A stretch of 39,172 nucleotides of DNA from JBBQRS01 sp038214535 (GTDB lineage Bacteria; Chloroflexota; Anaerolineae; CG2-30-64-16). The stretch is taken from positions 1 to 39,172 of the forward strand of contig JBBQRS010000040.1 in the NCBI GenBank assembly GCA_038214535.1. The letters are read 5' to 3'. The notes under the pieces are model-generated. The model did no database searches, was not told the DNA's origin, and worked only from the letters and a program-made list of their open reading frames with translations. The position numbers were made by a program, and so were the translations under genes. Below, one piece after another: positions 32,228 through 39,172 of this stretch; the stretch's first letter is position 1; every line of letters begins with the position of its first letter.

Positions 32228-34198
32228 ATGAGGCTACCTGACATCAACCCAACCGAGCGTGACACCGTCCTTGCGAAACAGCGCGAGCTTCTCGCGCGTT
32301 GCTTCCACCCCACCGGGGGCTGGATGGAATTCCCGCGCCCCGAAACGATCCCTTCGCTCGTGGGCTACTTCGAGGAACAAGCCGCGCGCTATGCCGACCG
32401 CCCCGCGGTGAGTTACAAGGGGCGCGTCTTGAGCTACGATCAACTGAACCGCGCGGCCAACCGCGTGGCGCACGCGCTGCTCGCCGCCCTGGGCGACGAC
32501 GCAGAACCGATCCCCATGCTGATGCACGAGAGCGTGGACATGATCGTCGCGCTGTGGGGCATCCTCAAGGCCGGGAAGTTCTACGTCCCACTCAGCCCCT
32601 TCGACCCGGCCGCGCGGCAGGCGCAAATTCTCGCCGACCTCGCAGCACGCGCGCTGATCGCCGACCCCGAGACCCTGGCGGACGCGCGGGCCATCGCCGC
32701 GCCTTCGGCGGCGCGCGTCTTCCTCCCACAAGAACTGCATGATGGCGGGTCGGAAGAGAACCCCGACGTGGAAATCGCCCACGACGCCTACGCCTACATC
32801 ATCTTCACCTCCGGCTCCACCGGCAAGCCGAAGGGCGTGATCGTGGATCGCCCCGACGTGCTCTTTTTTGCGGGCACGGCGGCCAACACCTTCCACCTCT
32901 GCCCCGAAGACCGGTTGGGCGTGCTGGGCGCGCTCACCTTCAGCGGCCCGTACCCGCAAATCTACGGCGGGCTGCTCACCGGCGGGTGTCTCTGCCTCTA
33001 TGACATGCACTGCGAAGACGAGTGCGGGCTGACCGCGTGGCTGCGCAACGAACGCATCACCTATGCTTCCTCCGTACCGTCGCTCTTCCGTCGGCTCGTG
33101 GAAGTCGCCGGTCCCGATGACCGCTTCCCCGATCTGCGGCTGATCGGCATCGGCGGCGACCGGCTCTATCGTGCGGATCTGGAGCGCGTCCAGGCGCTGA
33201 TCGAACCCGGCTGCATCATCCGGCACAGCCTCGGCCTCTCTGAGGTCAAGCACCTGACGATGGGCTTCTGGGATCGCGAGACGCGCTCGGATACGCCGAT
33301 TCCACCGGTGGGCTATCCGATCGAGGGTATCGAAATTATGATCATGGATGAGCAGGGGCACGAGGCGCCGCCCGGTGAGATCGGCGAGTTGTGGGTGAAA
33401 GGGCGCTATATGTCGCCGGGCTACTGGCACCGCCCCGACCTGACCGCAGCAGCATATACCCGCGACCCCGCAAACCCCGACCTGCGCATCTATCGCACCG
33501 GCGATCTGGGGATGTTTCGTCCCGACGGCAGGTTGCAACTGGCCGGCCGCGCCGACTCACAGTTGAAGCTGGCGGGCCAGCGCGTCGAGCTTTCCGAGAT
33601 CGAAGCGGCGCTGGGCGGGCTGCCCGGCGTCAACCTTGCCGCTGCCGTCGCGCGCCAGGCGACGGACGGGCCTGTCGTACACGCCTACGTTGTGCCCGCG
33701 GATGGGACACGCCTGACCATCGAAGAGGTGCGACGCCAAATGGCCGAGCGCGTCCCGGCGTATATGCTGCCGGCGCGCATCACCCTGCTCGCCGCCATGC
33801 CGCTCAACAATAACGGCAAGGTAGATCGCAAGGCGCTGGCCCCCATCGGCGACGAACGGCCCGCGCTCGAGACGCCCTACGTCGTCCCACGCACGCCCGT
33901 CGAGGCGGAGGTCGCCGCGATCTGGCAAGCGGTGATGTCGCTGGACGCCGTCGGCGTCAACGACCGGTTCCTCGCGCTCGGCGGCCAGTCGCTCCAGGCC
34001 ACGCGCATTGCGGGCCGCATCCTGGACGCGTTCCAGGTGGACCTGCCCGCCGGTCGCCTGTTCGACGCCCCCACGGTGGCCGAGATGGCCGCCCTGATCG
34101 TGCAGCAACAGGCAGCCCGGATGGACCCGGATGCGATCGAAAGGTTGCTCGCGGCGCTCGAAGCGTCGGGCAGCCATGACGATTCGCAGAATCTTTGA
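32228..34198 (+). CDS. NRPS A-T protein 2, tandem paralogue
   Basis: Paralogue of the preceding gene, also 656 aa, with adenylation and thiolation domains (Ser588 in LGGQSLQ). The ATP loop is canonical (TSGSTGKPKG), so this copy looks fully active. Core A4 again has Ser in place of Asp235 (LTFSGPYPQIYG). By eye the pocket line is S-G-P-S-G-G-S-H-L-K, differing from copy 1 at two positions (His/Ser and Tyr/His), so the two may load related but different acids. The first about 190 coding bases are almost identical in DNA to copy 1, while the rest has diverged, suggesting gene conversion. It lies 54 bp after copy 1 and 14 bp before the C-A-T-TE gene. Likely role: acyl donor for the condensation domain of the next protein. 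Confidence 0.9.
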   Translation: MRLPDINPTERDTVLAKQRELLARCFHPTGGWMEFPRPETIPSLVGYFEEQAARYADRPAVSYKGRVLSYDQLNRAANRVAHALLAALGDDAEPIPMLMHESVDMIVALWGILKAGKFYVPLSPFDPAARQAQILADLAARALIADPETLADARAIAAPSAARVFLPQELHDGGSEENPDVEIAHDAYAYIIFTSGSTGKPKGVIVDRPDVLFFAGTAANTFHLCPEDRLGVLGALTFSGPYPQIYGGLLTGGCLCLYDMHCEDECGLTAWLRNERITYASSVPSLFRRLVEVAGPDDRFPDLRLIGIGGDRLYRADLERVQALIEPGCIIRHSLGLSEVKHLTMGFWDRETRSDTPIPPVGYPIEGIEIMIMDEQGHEAPPGEIGELWVKGRYMSPGYWHRPDLTAAAYTRDPANPDLRIYRTGDLGMFRPDGRLQLAGRADSQLKLAGQRVELSEIEAALGGLPGVNLAAAVARQATDGPVVHAYVVPADGTRLTIEEVRRQMAERVPAYMLPARITLLAAMPLNNNGKVDRKALAPIGDERPALETPYVVPRTPVEAEVAAIWQAVMSLDAVGVNDRFLALGGQSLQATRIAGRILDAFQVDLPAGRLFDAPTVAEMAALIVQQQAARMDPDAIERLLAALEASGSHDDSQNL

Positions 34199-34212
34199 TA
34201 ATCGAGCCTCAT

Positions 34213-37200
34213 ATGTCTGATTTAAGCCAACGCATCGCAGCGCTGCCTTTGGAAAAACGGGCGCTGCTGGAACAGCAGTTCAAAGCGTTGCAGGCCGCCA
34301 ACACACCCGCACCGATCCTTGCCCTGCCCGACGATCATCCGTCGCGTCTCTCGTTTGCCCAGGAGCGGCTGTGGTTCCTCAGCCGGTTCGAGCCGGACGA
34401 TTACTCGTTCAACGAGCCGTCGGCCTGGCGCTTGACCGGCGCGCTCGACGCCGGGGCGTTGCTTGAGGCGCTGCGCGCCGTCGTCGCGCGCCACGAAGCC
34501 CTGCGCACGGTCTACCGGCTGGAAGACGGCATCCCCCTACAAGTGATCCTGCCGGAGTGGGACCTGACGCTGGAGCAGGTGGATCTGGCGAGCCTGGCCC
34601 CCGACGCGCGCCTGGCCGCCGTCGAGGCGCGTTTCCCGGGTGCGATCGCGCGCCCCTTCGACCTCGAAACCGACCTGATGCTGCGCGCAACCCTCTTCCG
34701 GCTGGCCGACGACGATCACGTCCTGCTGCTGGTCAAGCATCATATCGCCTGCGATGGCTGGTCGGGGCGGCTGCTGACGGCGGAGATGGTCGAGTGCTAT
34801 GCGGCCCTGCGCGAAGGCCGTGCGCCGCGCTTGCCCGAATTGCCGGTGCAATATCGCGACTATGCCGCCTGGCAGCGCGACCTGGCCGCGGGCGACGCGC
34901 TGAAACCCCAACTCGATTACTGGCGCAACCAGCTCGCCGGGCTGACGCCGATGGAGCTTCCGTCCGACCGGCCCCTGGGCGCGCGGCTGAGCGCGCGCGG
35001 CGAGAGTGAATTCTTCGACCTCGCCGCCGACCTGACGGGACGCGTGAACGCCCTGGGCGCCGAATCGAACGTCACCCCCTTCATGATGCTGCTGACCGCC
35101 TGCGCGATCCTGCTCTGTCGCTACTCGGGACAAGACGACGTGGCCCTGGGCACGATCATCGCCAATCGCCGCCAGACGCAGATCGAAAACCTGATCGGCC
35201 CCTTCATCAACACCCTGGTGTTGCGCGTGAGTCTGGCGGACGATCCCACGGTGCGCGAATTGCTCGCGCGCGTGCGCGGCGTCACCCTCGCCGCCTACGA
35301 TCACCAGGACATGCCCTTTGAGTTGTTGCTGGAAGAGCTTCAGCCAAATCGCGACGCCTGGCTTTCGCCGCTCTTCCGGGCGCTGATGGTGCATCAAAGC
35401 GCGCCCGCGACGTTGCCCGGCGCGCCCGGCCTGACGATGCAGAAGTTACCCGCGCCGGTACACACGGCCAAGCTGCCCCTCTCGCTCTATCTGACCGAGA
35501 CGGCGACCGGCGTGCAGGGACGTTTCGAGTACAGCACCAACCTGTTCGACGCGGAGACGATCCGGCGGATGGCCGCGCACCTCAAAACCCTGTTACGCGC
35601 CATGACGGACGACCCCGACCGGCCCATCAGCCAGACCTCTATGCTGCCGGACGCGGAACGACGGCTGGTTCTGGAGACGTGGAACGACACCGCAACCGCC
35701 TACGCGGAGACGCGCGATGTCGTCCAACAGTTCGACGCGCGCGCGGCGCAGCAGCCCAAGGCGGTCGCCTTCCTCGCGGACGATGCGACGCTGAGTTACG
35801 CCGAATTGCACGACCGCGCAAACCGGCTGGCGCACTATCTGATCGCGGACGGCGTGCGCCCCGGCGACCGCGTGGGCGTCGCCGTCGAAAAATCGCCCGA
35901 TGCGCCCGTCGCGCTGCTGGCTGTCTTCAAAGCCGGCGGCGTCTACGTCCCGCTCGACCCGCACTACCCGGCGGAACGCCTGCGCTTCATGATCGAAGAC
36001 AGCGGCGTGGCGCGCGTCATCACGCGCGAGCGCTGGCTCGACGCGCTGGCCGGCGCACCCGCCGAGTTCATCTGCCTGGATCGGATTGCCGATGCGCTGG
36101 CGCAGCAACCCGTCGCCGATCTGCAACCCGACCTCGCGCCCGACGCGCCCGCGTACATCGTCTACACCTCCGGCTCGACCGGCGCGCCGAAGGGGGCACT
36201 CATCCCGCACCGGCAAATCCTCAACCGGTTGAACTGGATGTGGGCCGCCTATCCACAGCAACCGGGCGATGTGGGCAGCGTGAAATCGGCGCTCTCCTTC
36301 GTAGACTCGTTGTGGGAATTGCTGGGCTACCTGCTCCAGGGGACGCCCGCGGCGATCATCTCCGACGACGCGATGCGCGACCCGCACGCCCTGGTGGAGG
36401 CGCTGGCCCGCGCCGGCGTGACACAGGTCTGGCTGGTGCCGTCGTTGCTGCGCGTCCTCCTCGACACCGTGCCCGACCTGGCCGCACGCCTGCCGCGGCT
36501 CCTGTTCTGGGTCAGCACCGGCGAAGTGCTGCCGCGTGACCTCGATCTCGCCTTCCACCGCGCCCTGCCCCACGCGACGCTCTACAATCTCTACGGCACG
36601 AGCGAGGTGTGGGACGCGACCTGGTATGACCCGGCGCAAGCGTCGGCGACGGATCACTTGGGCGAACGCGTCCCCATCGGCCGGCCCATCGGCAACGTGC
36701 GCGCCTACGTGCTCGACGCGCAGGGTCAGCCATCGCCCATCGGCGTGCCCGGCGAGCTCTACATCGGCGGCGGGGGCCTGTCCGACGGTTATGTCAATCG
36801 CCCCGAACTGACCGCCGAACGCTTCCTGCCCGACCCCTACATGCCCACGCCCGGCGCGCGGATGTATCGCACGGGCGACCTGGCGCGCTGGCTGCCCGAC
36901 GGCAACATCGAATTGGTGGGGCGCGCCGATCATCAAGTTAAAATTCGCGGCTGGCGCGTGGAGCCGGGCGAGATCGAGGCGCTGCTGCGGCGGCAAGAGA
37001 CGATCAAAGATGCCGTCGTCACGGCAGACGGTGAAGACGCGACGCGGCGACTGATCGCATACGTGGTTCCGCAGGCGGGCAGCCAGGTTGACCTGCGCGC
37101 GACGCGCGACGCGCTGGCCCGCGCATTGCCCCTCGTGCTGATTCCAGGTCATATCATCGTGCTCGACGCTTTCCCCACCACGCCCAGCGGCAAGATCAAC

Positions 37201-38358
37201 CGCAAGGCGCTGCCCCCGCCCGAGGTGCGGGACGGCGAACCCGGCGCGGCGTCCGCCGCGCCGGTGGGCGCAACCGAAACCCGCCTCGTCCGCCTGTGGG
37301 CCGAAATGCTGAAGCTGGATACCGTGGGCATCCACGATGATTTCTTCGCCCTGGGCGGCCACTCGCTGCTGGGCGTGCGGCTCTTCGCCCGCATCGAGGA
37401 GGAATTTGGTCGGCGATTGCCGCTCAGCCTGATTTTCAGCGCGCCGACCATCGCGCAACTGGCGCACGAGATGAACGGCGGGCAGGAGATCGAAAGCTCA
37501 CACATCCTCGCGACCATCCAGCGCGGCGGCGACCTGCCGCCCTTCTTCTGCGTCCACGGCTTCGGCGGCGGCGTGGTCGGCTATGGCGAGCTGGCGCGTC
37601 GGATGCGGGAAGATCAGCCGTTTTACGGCTTCCAGGCGCGCGGCGCCGACGGCAAACAAGAACCCGATACGAGCGTTGAGGCGATGGCCGCGCGTTACAT
37701 CGAGGCCATGCGCACCGTCCAGCCCCACGGGCCTTATCGGGTCGGCGGCTATTGCTATGGCGGCGTGGTCGCCTATGAGATGGCGCGCCAACTGGAGGCG
37801 CTGGGCGAGGAGACGGCGCTGGTCGCGATTATCGAGGGGTTCACCCCGAAGCGCTTCCAAACGCGCACGGCCCGGCTCGATCCACGCCGTCTGAAGACCA
37901 TCTGGCACAGTATGCCCTATTGGGCTAAAGACTATGCGAGCATGGATCGCGCCTGGTTGATGCGCGCCGTTCGCTCCCGGATCGCGCGCCGCCTCGAACA
38001 CGAGCCTGACGAAATCTACGAACCCAACGATCTCGAGTTGGCGGCGATTGCGGGCAGCGATCTGACCGGCGTTCCGACGCATCACCAGCGCTTGATGCGG
38101 CTGCAATTGCTGGCGTTACGCTCATATAACCCGCGACCCTACGGCGGGCGGGTCACGCTCTTCCGATCTGATTGGCAAAGCGTGGGCAAGGCCGTGTTCG
38201 GCGCGCTGGACCCCGAATATGGCTGGGGCCAACTGGCGGCGGGCGGCGTCGAGATCCGCCTCGTGCAGGGCGCGCACCGCAACATCCACATGGCCCCCCA
38301 CGTCAACTCGCTGGCCGACCAACTGATGGCCGCGCTGGAGGCGGTGAAGAGCCGGTGA
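34213..38358 (+). CDS. NRPS module C-A-T-TE
   Basis: Protein of 1381 aa with a complete terminating module. Condensation domain about 35-460 with intact HHIACDG (His176-Gly182). Adenylation domain about 490-985 with TSGSTGAPKG (about 652) and NGKINR (the A10 Lys). Its A4 reads SFVDSLWE: Val697-Asp698 at the positions of GrsA 235/236, the pattern known from beta-alanine and other beta-amino-acid activators. Carrier domain about 1015-1085 (Ser1051, LGGHSL). Type I thioesterase about 1100-1375, where the nucleophile is Cys1181 (GYCYGG), the acid Glu1208 and the base His1355; the 27-residue Cys-Glu distance equals Ser80-Asp107 of the surfactin thioesterase. I chose ATG 34213; a TTG at 34195 overlapping the previous stop is possible. 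It should join an acyl group from an A-T protein to its own amino acid and release the product. Confidence 0.93.
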   Translation: MSDLSQRIAALPLEKRALLEQQFKALQAANTPAPILALPDDHPSRLSFAQERLWFLSRFEPDDYSFNEPSAWRLTGALDAGALLEALRAVVARHEALRTVYRLEDGIPLQVILPEWDLTLEQVDLASLAPDARLAAVEARFPGAIARPFDLETDLMLRATLFRLADDDHVLLLVKHHIACDGWSGRLLTAEMVECYAALREGRAPRLPELPVQYRDYAAWQRDLAAGDALKPQLDYWRNQLAGLTPMELPSDRPLGARLSARGESEFFDLAADLTGRVNALGAESNVTPFMMLLTACAILLCRYSGQDDVALGTIIANRRQTQIENLIGPFINTLVLRVSLADDPTVRELLARVRGVTLAAYDHQDMPFELLLEELQPNRDAWLSPLFRALMVHQSAPATLPGAPGLTMQKLPAPVHTAKLPLSLYLTETATGVQGRFEYSTNLFDAETIRRMAAHLKTLLRAMTDDPDRPISQTSMLPDAERRLVLETWNDTATAYAETRDVVQQFDARAAQQPKAVAFLADDATLSYAELHDRANRLAHYLIADGVRPGDRVGVAVEKSPDAPVALLAVFKAGGVYVPLDPHYPAERLRFMIEDSGVARVITRERWLDALAGAPAEFICLDRIADALAQQPVADLQPDLAPDAPAYIVYTSGSTGAPKGALIPHRQILNRLNWMWAAYPQQPGDVGSVKSALSFVDSLWELLGYLLQGTPAAIISDDAMRDPHALVEALARAGVTQVWLVPSLLRVLLDTVPDLAARLPRLLFWVSTGEVLPRDLDLAFHRALPHATLYNLYGTSEVWDATWYDPAQASATDHLGERVPIGRPIGNVRAYVLDAQGQPSPIGVPGELYIGGGGLSDGYVNRPELTAERFLPDPYMPTPGARMYRTGDLARWLPDGNIELVGRADHQVKIRGWRVEPGEIEALLRRQETIKDAVVTADGEDATRRLIAYVVPQAGSQVDLRATRDALARALPLVLIPGHIIVLDAFPTTPSGKINRKALPPPEVRDGEPGAASAAPVGATETRLVRLWAEMLKLDTVGIHDDFFALGGHSLLGVRLFARIEEEFGRRLPLSLIFSAPTIAQLAHEMNGGQEIESSHILATIQRGGDLPPFFCVHGFGGGVVGYGELARRMREDQPFYGFQARGADGKQEPDTSVEAMAARYIEAMRTVQPHGPYRVGGYCYGGVVAYEMARQLEALGEETALVAIIEGFTPKRFQTRTARLDPRRLKTIWHSMPYWAKDYASMDRAWLMRAVRSRIARRLEHEPDEIYEPNDLELAAIAGSDLTGVPTHHQRLMRLQLLALRSYNPRPYGGRVTLFRSDWQSVGKAVFGALDPEYGWGQLAAGGVEIRLVQGAHRNIHMAPHVNSLADQLMAALEAVKSR

Positions 38359-39068
38359 CTTCCGCGGAGATTCATCTGTGGCGGATCGCGCTGGACGCAA
38401 TCCCCGGCGAGCGTGTGGCGCACTGTGCCGAACTCCTCGATGAGGGCGAGCGGGCACGCGCTGCCGGGTATCGCTTTGCGGGCCACCGCGACCGGTTCGT
38501 CGCGAGCCACGGCGCGATGCGGCAGATCCTCGGCGCCTACACCGGCGTCGCGCCCGAACGCATCGCCTATCGCGAGCACGCCAACCGCAAGCCCGCACTG
38601 GCCGGCCCCGCCGCCGAGGGTGACATCCGTTTCAGCCTCACGCATTCCGAAGACCTCGCGCTGCTGGCCGTGGCGCGCGGGCTGGAGATCGGCGTAGATG
38701 TCGAGCGGGTACGCCCGATGCGCGACGCGCTGAGCCTGGCGCGCCGCTTCTTCGCACCCGAGGAGATGCGCGATCTGCTGGTCGCGGGCGATGCGGCGGC
38801 GCAGGAGGCGGCGTTCTTCCGCTGCTGGACGCGCAAAGAGGCCGTGCTCAAGGCGACCGGCGAGGGGCTACACTTTCCCCTCAGCGCGTTCGCCGTCACC
38901 CTGCTCCCCGGCGAGCCGGTCGCCGTCCGGTGGGACCTGCGGACGGGCGACGCGCCACGCGCCTGGGCGCTGCAATCGTTCGAGCCGGCCCCCGACTACG
39001 TGGCCGCCCTGGCCTATCTGGGCGACACCCAACCGGCGCGCTGGTTCGACTGGCCGCCCGTTTCGTAA
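38355..39068 (+). CDS. Sfp-type 4'-phosphopantetheinyl transferase
   Basis: Enzyme of 237 aa that moves phosphopantetheine from CoA to the Ser of carrier domains, here presumably Ser587, Ser588 and Ser1051 of the three synthetases upstream. The family motifs are clear: RFSLTHSED, then GVDVERVRP (the magnesium Asp and Glu) and FFRCWTRKEAVLKATGEG (W-x-x-KEA-x-x-K). The start is a GTG whose bases overlap the NRPS stop (GTGA), a translationally coupled arrangement; a longer reading from 38172 would overlap the NRPS gene and is rejected. Last gene of the operon in the window. Confidence 0.95.
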   Translation: MTSAEIHLWRIALDAIPGERVAHCAELLDEGERARAAGYRFAGHRDRFVASHGAMRQILGAYTGVAPERIAYREHANRKPALAGPAAEGDIRFSLTHSEDLALLAVARGLEIGVDVERVRPMRDALSLARRFFAPEEMRDLLVAGDAAAQEAAFFRCWTRKEAVLKATGEGLHFPLSAFAVTLLPGEPVAVRWDLRTGDAPRAWALQSFEPAPDYVAALAYLGDTQPARWFDWPPVS

Positions 39069-39084
39069 ACGCACCTCTCGCGCT

Positions 39085-39148
39085 CCTTTGTAGTGACGGC
39101 TTTAGCCGTTGGGGCGCACGCCAACGGCGAAAGCCGTCACTACAAAGG
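39085..39148. repeat. TTTGTAGTGACGGCTTTAGCC palindrome, second copy
   Basis: Inverted repeat with 26-bp arms (39085-39110 and 39123-39148), nearly identical to 10011-10076. It starts 16 bp after the stop of the transferase gene and is the likely terminator of the NRPS operon. Only 24 bases follow before the window ends. Confidence 0.88.
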
Positions 39149-39172
39149 GTAAGACATGATAAACCCACATGA

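Noticed and set aside
34195..34212. TTG start overlapping the stop of A-T protein 2
   Set aside because: A 4-bp overlap is attractive, but the ATG at 34213 gives a family-like N-terminus (MSDLSQRIAAL); kept only as an alternative.
35593..37467. Long minus-strand open frame (624 aa) opposite the NRPS gene; similar long frames at 23274-24773, 27885-28940, 32234-33538 and 4538-5329
   Set aside because: They lie opposite strongly recognised genes, have no family signature, are rich in Arg/Gly/His as expected from GC-rich antisense frames, and lack ribosome sites.

Overview
The window is about 39 kb of GC-rich bacterial DNA, most likely from a Chloroflexota (Anaerolineae-like) genome, probably an environmental one. 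The clues are the Chloroflexota-style solute-binding protein linker rich in V/E/K (23.3 kb), the DUF1361 and URO-D-like proteins, a tungsten-type aldehyde oxidoreductase, and many palindromic interspersed repeats that fill almost every gap between genes. This placement is an inference from gene style, not from a marker gene. I saw no rRNA, tRNA, CRISPR array, transposase or phage gene.

Left part (0-16 kb). On the minus strand lie a Tat-lipoprotein sugar-binding protein and, downstream of it, a very large multi-GAF sensor histidine kinase. On the plus strand follow a DUF1361 membrane protein and a run of two URO-D-like proteins and a galactokinase-family kinase. Then come SixA (minus strand), an aldo/keto reductase, two related proteins of unknown function (the first with a DUF937-like N-terminus), an MFS transporter with a probable CTG start, and an SH3b lipoprotein.

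Middle part (16-30 kb). Behind a good sigma70-like promoter (16625-16653) is a long plus-strand catabolic cluster: glycerate 2-kinase (MOFRL), an enolase-like protein, a DHDPS/NAL-family lyase, a mandelate-racemase-type dehydratase, an HpcH/HpaI-family lyase, an ABC sugar-binding protein, a single polypeptide that fuses the two usual ABC permeases, an aldehyde:ferredoxin oxidoreductase and a D-2-hydroxyacid dehydrogenase. The set resembles a non-phosphorylative Entner-Doudoroff route (sugar acid to 2-keto-3-deoxy acid, to pyruvate plus aldehyde, to glycerate, to 2-phosphoglycerate). However, the enolase-like, DHDPS-like and HpaI-like proteins have all lost textbook catalytic residues, so the real substrate is probably unusual. 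The cluster ends in a strong intrinsic terminator (30086-30126).

Right part (30-39 kb). This is a compact nonribosomal peptide synthetase operon: two tandem paralogous A-T proteins (656 aa each), one C-A-T-TE protein and an Sfp-type phosphopantetheinyl transferase, with gaps or overlaps of 54, 14 and -4 bp. The two A-T adenylation domains lack the Asp that binds the alpha-amino group. The third A domain carries a Val-Asp pattern seen in beta-amino-acid activators, and the thioesterase has a Cys-Glu-His triad in place of Ser-Asp-His. I predict a small N-acyl-beta-amino-acid-like product with two alternative acyl donors. With the remodelled sugar-acid cluster, this is the most likely undescribed system here.

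A 138-bp MITE-like element at 16288-16425, with 9-bp target duplications and a nearby empty-site copy of its target repeat, is directly visible.
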